DNA from: Terriglobus albidus
GTDB lineage: Bacteria; Acidobacteriota; Terriglobia; Terriglobales; Acidobacteriaceae
Direction: 5' to 3'
Assembly: GCF_008000815.1 (NCBI RefSeq)
Contig: NZ_CP042806.1
Coordinates: 3,844,001 to 3,908,000, forward strand
Length of the DNA stretch: 64,000 nucleotides
Below the pieces are notes generated by a model. That model was not told the origin of the DNA. It saw nothing but the letters and a program-made list of their open reading frames with translations, and did no database searches. Of the stretch, positions 40,847 through 50,670 are shown one piece after another; the stretch's first letter is position 1; every line of letters begins with the position of its first letter. Both the position numbers and the translations under genes were made by a program.

Positions 40847-42019
40847 TTAACTAAATAGATTCTCCATCAGGCCTACAATTCCCTGCTCAAACACCGGCGC
40901 GGCAGGCAGCAAACTCGCGACGAGCCATCCCTTCTCCGGCAAACCATAAAAGCTTCCTGGGTGGACCAGTACGCCTGCTTCCTTCAACAGGCGTATCGCG
41001 AGAGCGGTATCGTCTTCTACGGCTGGAATCCGCAACACCACCACCCATCCGGCCTCGACCGGCAAGCGCGACACTTCAGGAGTAGTTTCGAGCAACAAAT
41101 CAAGCTGATTGAGGTTTCTCCGAACCCGTTGCCGGATCTGCGCCTGGATCATCTTTGCGCTCTTCAGCCAAACTGGCAGGGCCAGCTGCGTGGGGGTTCC
41201 GAGCGACAGAAAGGTGTCGGCTACCACCTCCAGGCGAGCAATGGCTTCACGTTGAAGCTCCGTGGGGCCTTGCACTGCCAGCCAGGCGGCCTTCATCTGC
41301 GGAAGGCCGGCGATCTTGCTCATACCACTCAAGACGAAGGTGAGGGCCGAGTGCTCTCCAGCAGTGAAGCTGGCGCCTAACCCTTCGATGGTGTAGTCGA
41401 GAAAGACCTCGTCAACAATCAACGCCAGGCCATGGCGGGCGCAAAGCTGCTGCAGCGCTGCCCGCTCAGCATCCCGAGCAAAGTGCCCGGTCGGATTGTT
41501 CGGGTGCACGAGCATCACCGCCTTCGTCCGCTCGCCGATATGCGCCTCAAGCGATGCCAGGTCGAGATGCCAGCCGTGATCGCAAAAAAGGGGATATGGC
41601 ACCAGGTGAACGTTGTCTAAACCCGCCAGAAAATCAAAGAGCGGATAACTCGGCCGCGGAACCAGGACTTCGTCCCCGGGGTCGCACAACAGGCGGAACA
41701 GATAGCTGTAGGCTTCGCTTGTGCTGGTCGTCAGAATCAGGTTGTCAGCACTCACAGCCGCATCGTGCGCGGCATAGTAACCGGAGACGGCAGCACGAGC
41801 CGACAGGATACCGCGCGGATCTGGATCATAGCCCATCGCCTCGGCATGAATGAGCGCGTGCAGGATCGAAGTGGCATCGTAGTCGAATCCGCACTCCGTC
41901 GGATTCGAGAGCGTAAGATCCGCAGCAATACGGTCGCTACTCCGCGCCTGCCGCACAGCAGCGGCATAGGGTGATTCGGAGATGTCCCAGGCGGTCCTTC
42001 GCGAAAACATGCCTTTCAT
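40847..42019 (-). CDS. Class I/II PLP-dependent aminotransferase
   Basis: This is a fold-type I aminotransferase of 390 residues (387 from the second ATG, MFSRRT). Motifs: TTSTSEAYSYLFRLLCDPGDEVLVP for the cofactor phosphate side (partly quoted), HPNNPTGHFA, DEVFLDYT, and the PLP lysine in LSGMSKIAGLPQMKAAWL. The last matches the AlaA/aspartate-aminotransferase-like group rather than the LL-DAP type. The C-terminal VHPGSFYG substrate-binding motif is present. The amino-acid specificity cannot be read. Its start is 36 bp from the divergent HAD gene, so the two share a promoter region. Confidence 0.9.
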   Translation of the reverse strand: MKGMFSRRTAWDISESPYAAAVRQARSSDRIAADLTLSNPTECGFDYDATSILHALIHAEAMGYDPDPRGILSARAAVSGYYAAHDAAVSADNLILTTSTSEAYSYLFRLLCDPGDEVLVPRPSYPLFDFLAGLDNVHLVPYPLFCDHGWHLDLASLEAHIGERTKAVMLVHPNNPTGHFARDAERAALQQLCARHGLALIVDEVFLDYTIEGLGASFTAGEHSALTFVLSGMSKIAGLPQMKAAWLAVQGPTELQREAIARLEVVADTFLSLGTPTQLALPVWLKSAKMIQAQIRQRVRRNLNQLDLLLETTPEVSRLPVEAGWVVVLRIPAVEDDTALAIRLLKEAGVLVHPGSFYGLPEKGWLVASLLPAAPVFEQGIVGLMENLFS

Positions 42020-42054
42020 CCTAACCCCAACAAGAGCTTGGTACTCTGAACCAA

Positions 42055-42696
42055 ATGGATTCCAATCACCCTTGCGCGATTCTTTTTGACTTTGGACAGG
42101 TCCTCTCGCTTACGCCCGACCTTGAGCAGTGGGAACGCATGAAGCGGGTTCTCGGACTTGATGAAATCGACTTCCAGGAAAGTTATTGGCAGTACCGCCA
42201 TGCCTATGACCGCGGAGATTTGAATGCTGTCTCGTACTGGCATCGGATCGCCGAAGACTACAAGATCACACTCGGCGATACGGCACTGCAGGATCTGATC
42301 GATGCCGATGTTCGCATGTGGTCTCGGCTGAACCAGCCGATGGTGCAATGGCTGCACCGCCTTCAGCAGACTGGGGTAAGAACCGGTTTGTTGTCGAACA
42401 TCGGCGATGCCATGGCTCATGGATTACGTGCAAAGTTCGCCTGGATGGGCGCATTCGCACACGCAATCTACTCCTTCGAACACAACCTGGCCAAGCCGGA
42501 GCACGCCATCTACCGCAAAGCGGCCGAAGGTCTTGGATGTTCCCCGGCGGGGATTCTCTTCATCGACGACAAGGCAGAGAACATTGAGGCAGCACGTGCG
42601 GTCGGCATGAAGGCCATTCAATACGACCTGAACAACCACACGGCATTTGAAGGCCAGATGGAAGCCGAGGGACTCGGGGATCTGCTTCGAAGGTAA
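42055..42696 (+). CDS. HAD-superfamily phosphatase (YihX-like)
   Basis: This is a 213-residue haloacid-dehalogenase-fold hydrolase. Motif I is LFDFGQVLSL, in which the second Asp of the usual DxD is Gly, as in YihX-type proteins (DLGNV) and epoxide-hydrolase N-domains. Motif II is LLSNIGDA, motif III KPEHAIYRKA, and motif IV ILFIDDKAENIEAARAVGM. A four-helix cap lies at ~25-90. YihX dephosphorylates alpha-glucose-1-phosphate; the substrate here is not established, and the changed motif I may reduce phosphatase activity. Confidence 0.85.
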   Translation: MDSNHPCAILFDFGQVLSLTPDLEQWERMKRVLGLDEIDFQESYWQYRHAYDRGDLNAVSYWHRIAEDYKITLGDTALQDLIDADVRMWSRLNQPMVQWLHRLQQTGVRTGLLSNIGDAMAHGLRAKFAWMGAFAHAIYSFEHNLAKPEHAIYRKAAEGLGCSPAGILFIDDKAENIEAARAVGMKAIQYDLNNHTAFEGQMEAEGLGDLLRR

Positions 42697-42726
42697 GCGA
42701 GGCGCTGACGTTCGACTACTCGAACA

Positions 42727-43896
42727 TCAGCGCTGCACCATAGAAGGCCGAAGCGGGATCTGTTCCACGATCTCCACGCCGAAGCCCTGCAGTGCCGGCG
42801 CGTGTGTCGGCCGATTCGTCAGCAGACGGATCTTGTGAATTCCCAGGTCGGAGAGAATCTGCCCACCCAAACCCGTCTGACGCAGTGTGCGCTGATGGCG
42901 CTCAGCGTACGGATCTCCGCCGGGCATGGCATTCGGTTCGCGTTGTGTGACGATCCGGGACGGAGAGACAGTGCTGTCGATACCGAAACCACGTGATCCA
43001 TTGTGCAGATAGACCAGGGCGCCTGCACCAGCCTCGGCGATACGTTGCAGCGCATATTCCACTGAATGGGAACAGTCGGGGAGCATTGCGCCGAAGACAT
43101 CTTCCACCAGGTTGTGCGAATGGACGCGCACCAATACCGGTTTATCCGGGCTTGCTACATCTCCAAGCACCAGGGCGACATGCGACTCCGTAGGATCTGT
43201 CTCGCTTTCGTAGGCGATCATCTGAAACTCGCCATGCTTCGTCGAAAGCACCGTCTCAGCAACACGGCGTACTGAGCGCTCATGCCGCAGACGATAGCGG
43301 ATCAACTCGGCGACAGTCACCATCTTCAGGTTATGAAGTTTGCAGAACTCGACCAGGTCCGGAACCCGGGCCATGGTGCCGTCGTCGTTCATGATCTCGC
43401 AGATCACACCGGCCGGAATGAGGCCCGCCATCCGCGCCAGGTCTACGGACGCCTCAGTCTGTCCTGCGCGAACCAGAACCCCGCCTTTGCGCGCGCGCAG
43501 CGGAAAGACATGCCCGGGGCGTGCAAGATCCTGCGCCGTAGAGGCCGGATCGATTGCGACCTTGATCGTGTGCGAACGATCATGCGCCGAAATGCCCGTC
43601 GTTACTCCTTCACGCGCCTCGATGCTCTCCGTGAATGCGGTACCGAAACGAGAGGTGTTCTGCCGTGTCATTGGCAACAGACGCAGATAGTCGGCACGCT
43701 CCTCGGTCAACGTAAGGCAGACGAGGCCGCGGCCATACATCGCCATGAAGTTGATCGCCTCCGGCGTTACATATTCCGCGGCCAGAGTCAGATCGCCTTC
43801 GTTCTCACGATCTTCATCGTCGACAACCACAACCATACGGCCGGCTTTGATCTCGTCGATGGCGGTGGCAACGTCTGTGAATGGGCTTTCGGTCAT
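42727..43896 (-). CDS. ribBA: 3,4-dihydroxy-2-butanone-4-phosphate synthase fused to degenerate GTP cyclohydrolase II domain
   Basis: This is a riboflavin-biosynthesis protein of 389 residues. Residues ~1-205 are an intact Rib[17 protein letters not shown] with the acidic metal site, [48 protein letters not shown]-type loop (partly quoted). The C-terminal ~180 residues have the GCHII fold, but the zinc-binding residues are lost: the usual HSECLTGDVFGS...CDC region reads [19 protein letters not shown], keeping only one Cys. The downstream catalytic region GRGIGL is altered to SRGFGID. The protein thus resembles RibBX-type hybrids that lack cyclohydrolase activity. A separate RibA would be needed elsewhere. 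Confidence 0.85.
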   Translation of the reverse strand: MTESPFTDVATAIDEIKAGRMVVVVDDEDRENEGDLTLAAEYVTPEAINFMAMYGRGLVCLTLTEERADYLRLLPMTRQNTSRFGTAFTESIEAREGVTTGISAHDRSHTIKVAIDPASTAQDLARPGHVFPLRARKGGVLVRAGQTEASVDLARMAGLIPAGVICEIMNDDGTMARVPDLVEFCKLHNLKMVTVAELIRYRLRHERSVRRVAETVLSTKHGEFQMIAYESETDPTESHVALVLGDVASPDKPVLVRVHSHNLVEDVFGAMLPDCSHSVEYALQRIAEAGAGALVYLHNGSRGFGIDSTVSPSRIVTQREPNAMPGGDPYAERHQRTLRQTGLGGQILSDLGIHKIRLLTNRPTHAPALQGFGVEIVEQIPLRPSMVQR

Positions 43897-43962
43897 AACT
43901 TACAGATTCAGCATAGCCGAGGACGTCGCAAACTGAGGCAGGACTGTGTCACAAATGACAAA

Positions 43963-43994
43963 CAAAAGACGCCGCGCATGGGCGGCGTCTTTTG
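43963..43994 (-). terminator. Terminator of the small conserved gene
   Basis: CAAAAGACGCCGC (43963-43975) pairs perfectly with GCGGCGTCTTTTG (43982-43994), a 13-bp stem with six-base loop. Read on the minus strand it ends in TTTTGTTTGT and starts about 20 bases after the stop of the gene at 44014. Confidence 0.85.
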
Positions 43995-44013
43995 TGACTT
44001 TCAAACTGAGTCG

Positions 44014-44241
44014 TTACAACGTTGACTCGATTTCGAATCCCCACGCTTCCAACAGAGCCTCAGGGATGTACTTCGAATTCTTGTTACGGCGAGCCCACTC
44101 ACGCAGACGCGTCGACCGGACGTACTGATCCGGGGTCAGCTTGAACTCTTTCACCACTTGCTCGAACGATGTCACCGTGGGTACTACCGGTCCGATAGGC
44201 TCCGGCTTACCCCAGTTAGGATTGCCACGACGCTTTGCCAT
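44014..44241 (-). CDS. Small conserved acidobacterial protein of unknown function
   Basis: This is a 75-residue protein from ATG 44241 (MAKRRGNPNWGKPEP); the frame is open upstream but the extension is unlike coding sequence. It is basic at the N-terminus, then predicted helical (FEQVVKEFKLTPDQYV, STRLREWARRNKNSKYIPEALLEAWG). I recognise the MAKRRGNPNWGKP/LREWARRNKN pattern as recurring in Acidobacteriota, without assigned function. A helical DNA- or RNA-binding role is possible from charge but unproven. It has its own strong terminator and a ~270 bp upstream region. Confidence 0.8.
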   Translation of the reverse strand: MAKRRGNPNWGKPEPIGPVVPTVTSFEQVVKEFKLTPDQYVRSTRLREWARRNKNSKYIPEALLEAWGFEIESTL

Positions 44242-44508
44242 GCAGTTTTTCGTGTCCTCGTTAAGTTGTTTCGTGCTGTGCTTGGTGCCCTTTGCGGACG
44301 ACCGCCCCGATAAGTTCCAGCAGTAACTGGACTGTGCCCACAAAGTATTAGATTACCCTGATTTTCGACCAAAATCAAGTTGGCCCGGGACTCCGCGCCC
44401 TATAAACAGATGCGCCAAAGATCCACCTAAGTGATTCATTTATAAGGACAAAAAGTCCAGCAGTGGAAGACCGTTCCCCAAATCTTCCACCGCCCGATTT
44501 ATGCGAAG
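44242..44508. other. Divergent intergenic region before recQ
   Basis: The region holds the promoters for the small conserved gene and recQ. A TATAAA-like sequence (CCTATAAACAG, ~44399-44409) is present. No gene, repeat or structured RNA was recognised. Confidence 0.3.
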
Positions 44509-46548
44509 ATGAATGTTCGCTCTATGGCCCAACGCTCTTCCAGAGATCTTCGCTCTCTTCTTCGACAGACCTTCGGTTTTGATGACTTCCGGGAGGGTCA
44601 GGAGGAGGTTTGTCGGGCGGCGGTCGAGGGGCGCGACCTATTGCTGGTAATGCCGACCGGCTCGGGAAAGTCGCTGTGCTATCAGCTTCCCGCCTTGGCC
44701 CTGGAGGGCACGGCGCTGGTCATCAGTCCCCTGATCGCACTTATGGACGACCAGTCCTCGAAGCTGGAAGCGGCCGGGCTGGCAGTTGCGCGCATTCACT
44801 CCGGCCTCCCCCGCGAAGCCCAACGGCAGGCATGCCGCCAGTATCTCGACGGAGAGCTGAAGTTTTTGTTCGTCGCTCCCGAGCGGCTACGTGTACCAGG
44901 TTTCATGGAGATGCTGGCGAAGCGCCCTCCCGCTCTTGTCGCCATCGACGAAGCCCATTGCATCTCCCAATGGGGACACGACTTCCGTCCGGACTACAGA
45001 CTTCTTGGGCAGTACGTTCAAGCACTACGGCCCGCTGTGGTTGTCGCACTAACCGCGACGGCGACGCTGCAGGTACAGGAAGATATCGTCGCTCAGCTTA
45101 GTCTGCAAAAGCCGGCACGTTTCATCCACGGCTTCCGGCGGGACAACCTCGCCATCGAGGTGGTAGAAACACCTAAGAACGAGCGATTCGCCACGACGCG
45201 GCGGCTTCTCGCCGATACAGCGCGACGCCCAGCGGTCGTCTATGCCTCCTCCAGAAGAGACGCCGAGGCTCTCGCGCAGGAGCTGGCCACTGACTTCCCT
45301 GCCGCCCCTTACCACGCAGGCCTTCCGCCCGAGTTACGCGAACAGACGCAGAGGAAGTTTCTGGCCGGCGAGTTGGAGATCGTCGTGGCCACCGTTGCCT
45401 TCGGCATGGGGGTCGACAAAGCCAACGTACGCACCGTCATCCATGTCGCTCTCCCCGGTTCCGTGGAGGCGTACTACCAGGAGATCGGGCGTGCAGGCCG
45501 CGATTGGAAGCCTAGCCGGTGCATCCTGCTGCACAGCTATGCTGACAAACGCACGCAGGACTTTTTGATGGAGAAGTCGTATCCGGCGGCAACCGAGCTG
45601 GATCGCATCTTCCGCAAACTGAACGATCAGCCGTCGGCGCTTGATCTGTTACGTGACGAATTGCGGATGGATGCCGAAGTCTTCTCTTCGGCAGTAGAAA
45701 AGCTGGTCGCTCATGGCGCCTGCCTGGTGGACTTTGAGGGCTTCGCTATTCGGGGACGCATTGACGGCTGGCGCAGGCTGTACGAACAGCAGCTCGCGCA
45801 GCGGAGGGCGCAGATCGATCGGATGATCGGTTATGCAGACTCACACCAGTGCCGCATGTCGGCTTTGATTGCTCACTTTGGAGACCTGGCAGATGCTCGC
45901 CGGATGTGCGGCAAGTGCGATTTCTGTTCTCCGGAGACGGCGATCGCAGTCCGCTACCGGAGTGCAACCGCCGGCGAAGAAGACGCCATGTGGAAGATCC
46001 TTCGGGCGTTGAAGCGCTCAAGTGGCAAATCCACGGGCAAGCTTCACAGCGAGGTATTTCCGGACGGGTCTCCTTCCCGCAATGAGATGGAGGATCTGCT
46101 GGGAGGTCTGGCGCGCTCAGGATGGGTCGCGCTTGAAAGCGCAACCTTTGAGAACGCCGAGGGGCGCACCATTCCCTACAAACGAGTCTCTATCACTCGC
46201 GATGCTGAGCTGCTGCCGGACGGAGACTCTCTTGGAGTGCTGATGACCGGCGAAGCGGCTCAGGCCTCTCCTCGAACCGTTACCCGCAAACGCAAATCCG
46301 CGGATGCTGAGGAGACGGTAGCGTTCAGTCCTGCACAGCTCGCGCTCGAGCAGCAGATCCGTGGTTGGAGAACCGAAGAAGCTCGCCGGTTGAAACAGCC
46401 GCCGTTCATGATCCTGGCCGACCGTACGCTACGCGCCATCGTGCTGAATCGACCGCGCACGATTGACGATCTGCTGCAGGTAGACGGCATTGGCCCCAGT
46501 AAGGCGCAGCGTTTCGGAGAGCAAATCTGCGCGCTGTGCGCCAGTTGA
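44509..46548 (+). CDS. recQ: ATP-dependent DNA helicase RecQ
   Basis: This is a 3'-5' DNA helicase of 679 residues acting in recombination and replication-fork repair. Domain order: SF2 core with Walker [17 protein letters not shown] (~48), motif [22 protein letters not shown] (DEAH), LTATAT, motif [18 protein letters not shown] and motif [11 protein letters not shown]; zinc-binding/RQC region with [19 protein letters not shown] (~460-475); and a C-terminal HRDC domain ([34 protein letters not shown]). The linker between RQC and HRDC is Arg/Lys-rich. An internal ATG at 44524 (MAQRSS) is an equally good start. Confidence 0.96.
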   Translation: MNVRSMAQRSSRDLRSLLRQTFGFDDFREGQEEVCRAAVEGRDLLLVMPTGSGKSLCYQLPALALEGTALVISPLIALMDDQSSKLEAAGLAVARIHSGLPREAQRQACRQYLDGELKFLFVAPERLRVPGFMEMLAKRPPALVAIDEAHCISQWGHDFRPDYRLLGQYVQALRPAVVVALTATATLQVQEDIVAQLSLQKPARFIHGFRRDNLAIEVVETPKNERFATTRRLLADTARRPAVVYASSRRDAEALAQELATDFPAAPYHAGLPPELREQTQRKFLAGELEIVVATVAFGMGVDKANVRTVIHVALPGSVEAYYQEIGRAGRDWKPSRCILLHSYADKRTQDFLMEKSYPAATELDRIFRKLNDQPSALDLLRDELRMDAEVFSSAVEKLVAHGACLVDFEGFAIRGRIDGWRRLYEQQLAQRRAQIDRMIGYADSHQCRMSALIAHFGDLADARRMCGKCDFCSPETAIAVRYRSATAGEEDAMWKILRALKRSSGKSTGKLHSEVFPDGSPSRNEMEDLLGGLARSGWVALESATFENAEGRTIPYKRVSITRDAELLPDGDSLGVLMTGEAAQASPRTVTRKRKSADAEETVAFSPAQLALEQQIRGWRTEEARRLKQPPFMILADRTLRAIVLNRPRTIDDLLQVDGIGPSKAQRFGEQICALCAS

Positions 46549-46727
46549 TCGGAACCGGCAAATTGCCCCGTAAATCCCGCTCCAATCAGTCACATTCAAC
46601 CAGGCAAACCTGCTAAGATATGAATTTCCCGGGCAACCATGACATGCATGTCCCGCTGCGGGCAATCCCGGGAGTGTCTCTCCCGGTTGCGGCAGTCGTC
46701 ACCGGACCAACCATAAGGAGCTATACG

Positions 46728-47687
46728 ATGTCACACCTGAATGGCAGCACTGGCGGCAACTCAAACGGCACGGGCTTGCGCCTGAAGACCGGCCTGGCCG
46801 AAATGCTGAAAGGTGGCGTCATTATGGACGTCATGAACGTGGAGCAGGCGCGCATCGCTGAAGAGGCAGGCGCAGTCTCCGTCATGGCGCTGGAGCGCGT
46901 GCCGGCGATGATTCGTGCTGAAGGCGGCGTTGCTCGTATGGCCAACCCGAAGCTGATCAAGGAGATCATGCAGACGGTATCCATTCCCGTCATGGCAAAG
47001 GCTCGCATCGGACACTTTGTCGAGGCCCAGGTCTTGGAGCAGCTCGGCGTCGACTTCATTGACGAGTCCGAAGTACTGACGCCCGCCGATGAGACCTATC
47101 ACATCGACAAGCACGCCTTCAAAACGCCTTTCGTCTGCGGCGCACGCAACCTGGGTGAGGCACTGCGGCGCATCGCCGAGGGTGCCGCAATGATCCGCAC
47201 CAAGGGAGAGCCTGGCACGGGTGACGTGGTTCACGCGGTACAGCACATGCGCACCATGACCCGCGAGATTCGCATCCTGACCGCCCTGCGTGAAGAGGAG
47301 CTCTACAACGAAGCCAAGCTGCACGGCGCGCCTTATGAGTTGGTGCGGATGGTGGCACAGGAAGGCAAACTGCCGGTTCCGAACTTCTCGGCAGGCGGCA
47401 TCGCTACGCCCGCAGACGCTGCGCTGATGATGCAGCTCGGTGCTGAGACCGTCTTTGTCGGCTCCGGCATCTTCATGAAGGAGCGTGCGACTCCACTGGA
47501 TATCGAGAACGATCCCAAGGAACGTGCGGAGGCTGTCTCCCGTGCCAAGGCGATCGTGCTCGCGGCAACGCACTTCAACGATCCGAAGATCGTGGCCGAA
47601 GCCAGCGAACTCATCACCGGCACAATGAAGGGACTTGCCGCTGCGGCAATCGAAGAAGCCCAGCTCATGCAGACACGCGGTTGGTAA
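46728..47687 (+). CDS. pdxS: Pyridoxal 5'-phosphate synthase subunit PdxS
   Basis: This subunit makes PLP from ribose-5-phosphate, glyceraldehyde-3-phosphate and ammonia supplied by PdxT, in the DXP-independent pathway. It has 319 residues from ATG 46728, with AAGGAG seven bases upstream. The frame runs back to 46620 but that extension is not conserved. Motifs: [27 protein letters not shown]-type N-terminus, [38 protein letters not shown] and [25 protein letters not shown] (partly quoted); [30 protein letters not shown] is the phosphate-binding end. Active-site Lys residues sit in KHAF and MAKAR contexts. Confidence 0.97.
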   Translation: MSHLNGSTGGNSNGTGLRLKTGLAEMLKGGVIMDVMNVEQARIAEEAGAVSVMALERVPAMIRAEGGVARMANPKLIKEIMQTVSIPVMAKARIGHFVEAQVLEQLGVDFIDESEVLTPADETYHIDKHAFKTPFVCGARNLGEALRRIAEGAAMIRTKGEPGTGDVVHAVQHMRTMTREIRILTALREEELYNEAKLHGAPYELVRMVAQEGKLPVPNFSAGGIATPADAALMMQLGAETVFVGSGIFMKERATPLDIENDPKERAEAVSRAKAIVLAATHFNDPKIVAEASELITGTMKGLAAAAIEEAQLMQTRGW

Positions 47688-47713
47688 ACCAACCGCAGTA
47701 ATTGTTCTAACTA

Positions 47714-47749
47714 AACAGCGAAGTGGACATCTCCGCTTCGCTGTTTTTT
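47714..47749 (+). terminator. Terminator between pdxS and pdxT
   Basis: AACAGCGAAG (47714-47723) pairs with CTTCGCTGTT (47736-47745) across a 12-nt loop, followed by TTTTTT. It ends 11 bases before the pdxT ATG, so pdxT must be reached by read-through or by a promoter within or beside the hairpin. Confidence 0.8.
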
Positions 47750-47760
47750 CATAGGAACTA

Positions 47761-48378
47761 ATGACCTCTGAACATCTGACTATCGGCGTTCTCGCCGTGC
47801 AGGGTGCGTTTGAAGCACATGCCCAGGTTCTTCGCTCGCTTGGTGTAAATGCACCTCTCGTCCGCCTGCCTGAGGATCTGGCTTCGCTGGACGGCCTGAT
47901 TCTGCCCGGCGGAGAGTCCACGACGTTTCTGAAACATCTGGAGCGGAACGGCTTCTTCGACGCCCTCGGGACCTTCGTCCGGCACAGGCCGTCATTCGGC
48001 ACATGCGCCGGAACTATTCTGCTGGCCAAGGATGTACGCAACCCGGTGCAAAAATCCCTGGCGGTGCTGGATGCCACGGTAGAACGCAACGCCTACGGCC
48101 GGCAGATCGATTCCACCATCCAGGAGACGGAGACAACCCTCCCTGGCGGCCCGATGGAGATGGTCTATATCCGTGCTCCCCGTATCGCCTCCGTCGGCGA
48201 TGGCGTGGAAGTGCTGGCGCGGAGGAACGGCGATCCAGTCCTGGTACGTGAAGGCCGTATCCTGGCTGCCACCTTCCATCCGGAGCTCTCCGCTGACCGA
48301 CGCGTGCATGAGCTTTTCGTTGAGATGGTGCGGCAGGACAAGCTGGCCCATTCTGCAACTGAAGCTCACGCCGGCTGA
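47761..48378 (+). CDS. pdxT: Pyridoxal 5'-phosphate synthase glutaminase subunit PdxT
   Basis: This class I glutamine amidotransferase subunit supplies ammonia to PdxS. It has 205 residues. Motifs: LAVQGAFEAHAQVLRSLGV, ILPGGESTTFLKHL (oxyanion Gly-Gly-Glu), FGTCAGTILLAK with the nucleophile Cys (~80), and TFHPELSADRRVHELF with the catalytic His-Glu pair. It lies immediately after the pdxS terminator. Together with pdxS this indicates the organism makes vitamin B6 by the PdxST route, supporting a catabolic role for the PdxA-like gene at 16590. Confidence 0.96.
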   Translation: MTSEHLTIGVLAVQGAFEAHAQVLRSLGVNAPLVRLPEDLASLDGLILPGGESTTFLKHLERNGFFDALGTFVRHRPSFGTCAGTILLAKDVRNPVQKSLAVLDATVERNAYGRQIDSTIQETETTLPGGPMEMVYIRAPRIASVGDGVEVLARRNGDPVLVREGRILAATFHPELSADRRVHELFVEMVRQDKLAHSATEAHAG

Positions 48379-48439
48379 AGAAACACCTGCGCTTAAACTC
48401 TGAAACGGGAGTACTCTTGTTGTAACGAAGGGGCTCCCT

Positions 48440-49210
48440 GTGCCTGCGATCCTTACACCGAACGAAGCCGAACGCAAACGTCGTCCAGATGACGGTGACA
48501 GCGGTTCAGGACGTCGGCCCCCGGTTGATCGTAAGCCAACCGGGGGAGGTGGAGATGGCGATAACTGGGAAAACCGCCCGGCAGGAAGCCGCGGTCCCCG
48601 GGAGACGCTCACCCGCTATCGTATGGGCATCTTCTTTGCCCTGGCAGGCGATCTGATGTTCTTCGCCGTCATCGTCTGCGCCTTCTTTGTACGGCAGACC
48701 AGCGGGCACTTCGATGCCCATAATGACTACATCGTGGACTGGGCCCCGATCGCGATTCCCCACATCCTCTGGTACAACAGCGCCGCACTCCTGTTAAGTT
48801 CGATCACGATGGAAATCGCTCGGCGGCATATGTTCCGCGAGATCGACGTCATGGAGGAGTGGCTGGGCCTGGGCAAGCCAAGTTCCACACGGGCAATGCC
48901 CTGGCTGGTCGCTACCCTGGTCTTCGGCCTGGCATTTGTGAGCGGGCAATTGGTGGCGTGGCAGCAGTTGAGCCGGGCACACCACAGCTTCAACTCAAAC
49001 CCTTCCAGTAAGTTCTTCTACCTGATCACCGGTATCCACGGCGCTCACCTCGTGTTCGGGATTCTTGCGTTGACCGCAGCGCTGATCGGCCTCTACGCGA
49101 TCAAGAAACTCCAGGCCCGGCAAATCGCGGTGGACTGCACGGCCTGGTACTGGCACTCAATGGGTGTCTTCTGGGCCTTCCTCTTCGGCCTGTTGGTCTT
49201 CGCCCAGTAA
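48440..49210 (+). CDS. Heme-copper oxidase subunit III
   Basis: This is a 256-residue membrane protein. The first ~58 residues are hydrophilic and Pro/Gly/Arg-rich, an N-terminal extension not needed for the fold. Then come five hydrophobic segments (~62-85, ~100-125, ~150-180, ~195-220, ~230-255): FALAGDLMFFAVIVCAFFVRQ, WYNSAALLLSSITMEIARR, AWQQL, FYLITGIHGAHLVFGILAL, YWHSMGVFWAFLFGLLVFAQ. The last two match the characteristic TGxHxxHxxxG and YWHxxDxVW patterns of cytochrome c oxidase subunit III (COX3/CyoC). Subunits I and II are not in the window. GTG start at 48440. Confidence 0.88.
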   Translation: MPAILTPNEAERKRRPDDGDSGSGRRPPVDRKPTGGGGDGDNWENRPAGSRGPRETLTRYRMGIFFALAGDLMFFAVIVCAFFVRQTSGHFDAHNDYIVDWAPIAIPHILWYNSAALLLSSITMEIARRHMFREIDVMEEWLGLGKPSSTRAMPWLVATLVFGLAFVSGQLVAWQQLSRAHHSFNSNPSSKFFYLITGIHGAHLVFGILALTAALIGLYAIKKLQARQIAVDCTAWYWHSMGVFWAFLFGLLVFAQ

Positions 49211-49233
49211 GCTTCCCCAAAAGCCGAAAGCTC

Positions 49234-50670
49234 CTATTCCTTTCCGCGTTTCTTTAACTCAATGTTCAGGCGTTTGATCTTCTGGTTGAGCGTGCTCAGC
49301 GGAATCTTGAAGAACGCTGCGGCCTCGGTCTGATTCCAGTTGCAACGCTCCAGCCGGTCGCCAATAATGCGGCGCTCGATCTCTTCCATTATGTCGGCCA
49401 GGCTTGCCGACGGCGCATGTTCCATCAACGCTGCCGAATAGGTGTTGCCGGTCAACTGAGGCGGCAGCTGGTCCGGTGTGATCTGCGATCCAGTCGACAG
49501 AACGACACCGCGCTCCATCGCGTTTTCCAGCTCACGGATATTTCCCGGCCAGCTATGGTCCATGACCAGCCGCATAGCGTCAGGAGAGAGCGTGCGCTCC
49601 GGCAGGCCATTCTCCTCTGAGAAACGTTTGAGGAAGTGCTGTGCCAGCAGCGGAATATCTTCACGTCGATTGCGCAACGGCGGCAGTTCTACAGAAATGA
49701 CATTCAGGCGATAGAAGAGATCCTCACGGAAACGTCCCTCTCTCACTGCCTGCTGCAGATCGACATTGGTCGCAGCAAGGATGCGCACATCGACCGAGAT
49801 CTCCTGCGTTCCGCCGAGTTGCATGAACTTACGTTCCTGTAAGGCACGCAACACCTTGGCCTGGGTTTCAAGAGGCATGGTGCCAATCTCATCCAGGAAG
49901 AGCGTGCCTTCATGAGCAACCTCAAAGAGTCCCTTCTTCGTAGCGACTGCCGAGGTAAAAGCTCCTTTCATATGGCCGAATAGCGTTGATTCCAGCAGGT
50001 CCGCAGGGACAGCGCCCACATTCACCGGGACAAAGGGTTTGTCCTTCCGCGGCGAGTTTGCATGAATTGCTTTGGCAATCAGCTCCTTGCCCGTGCCACT
50101 CTCTCCATAAATCAGGACAGTCGAACGCGAAGCGGCCACTTGCGCCACCAGATCGAGCAGCTTGAGCATTACATCGCTCTTGCCCACGATATTCGTGAAC
50201 TGATAGCGCTGCTTGAGAGTTCGGCGCAGTTGCAGTACTTCCTGCTCAGCGCGGCGTTTGCCAATTGCAGACCGAATGTCAGCCAGCAGCTTTTCGTTGT
50301 CCCAGGGCTTCTGGACAAAGTTTTCCGCTCCGAGGCGAATCGCCTCGACAACGTTCGCGACCGCGCCGTATGCGGTAATCATGATGACCGGAAGCTGAGG
50401 ATGAGACGCCTTGATTCTAGGCAGCAGATCCATGCCGCTTTCGCCTGGTAGAGACAGATCCAGAAGCAGGAGATCGAACTCCTCGCGGGCCAACAGGTCC
50501 AGACCGGAGTTTCCCTCCTCGGCCATGGTGACCGTAAACCCCTCCAACGTTAGAAGGGTCTCCAGCGAGTCGCGGATGGCAGCTTCATCGTCAATGATCA
50601 GAATGCGTCCGCTGCCGGCAGGCAGCATAAAGCCCGCGTCCGGCGGGTTTACCGTTAATGCTTCAGGCAT
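49234..50670 (-). CDS. NtrC-family sigma-54-dependent response regulator
   Basis: This is a 478-residue enhancer-binding protein. Receiver domain ~20-135 (phospho-acceptor Asp in LLLLDLSLPGESG, Thr in VIMITAYG, Lys in FVQKPWD). AAA+ domain ~155-390: IYGESGTGKELIAKAIH (Walker A), TLFLDEIG (Walker B), FREDLFYRLNVISVELPPLRNRREDIP. The sigma-54 contact loop is GAFTSA instead of the near-universal GAFTGA. C-terminal Fis-type helix-turn-helix ~430-470 (NWNQTEAAAFFKIPLSTLNQKIKRL). It overlaps the histidine kinase gene by 8 bp, so they form a two-component pair. The frame of the kinase partner is upstream on the same strand. Confidence 0.95.
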   Translation of the reverse strand: MPEALTVNPPDAGFMLPAGSGRILIIDDEAAIRDSLETLLTLEGFTVTMAEEGNSGLDLLAREEFDLLLLDLSLPGESGMDLLPRIKASHPQLPVIMITAYGAVANVVEAIRLGAENFVQKPWDNEKLLADIRSAIGKRRAEQEVLQLRRTLKQRYQFTNIVGKSDVMLKLLDLVAQVAASRSTVLIYGESGTGKELIAKAIHANSPRKDKPFVPVNVGAVPADLLESTLFGHMKGAFTSAVATKKGLFEVAHEGTLFLDEIGTMPLETQAKVLRALQERKFMQLGGTQEISVDVRILAATNVDLQQAVREGRFREDLFYRLNVISVELPPLRNRREDIPLLAQHFLKRFSEENGLPERTLSPDAMRLVMDHSWPGNIRELENAMERGVVLSTGSQITPDQLPPQLTGNTYSAALMEHAPSASLADIMEEIERRIIGDRLERCNWNQTEAAAFFKIPLSTLNQKIKRLNIELKKRGKE

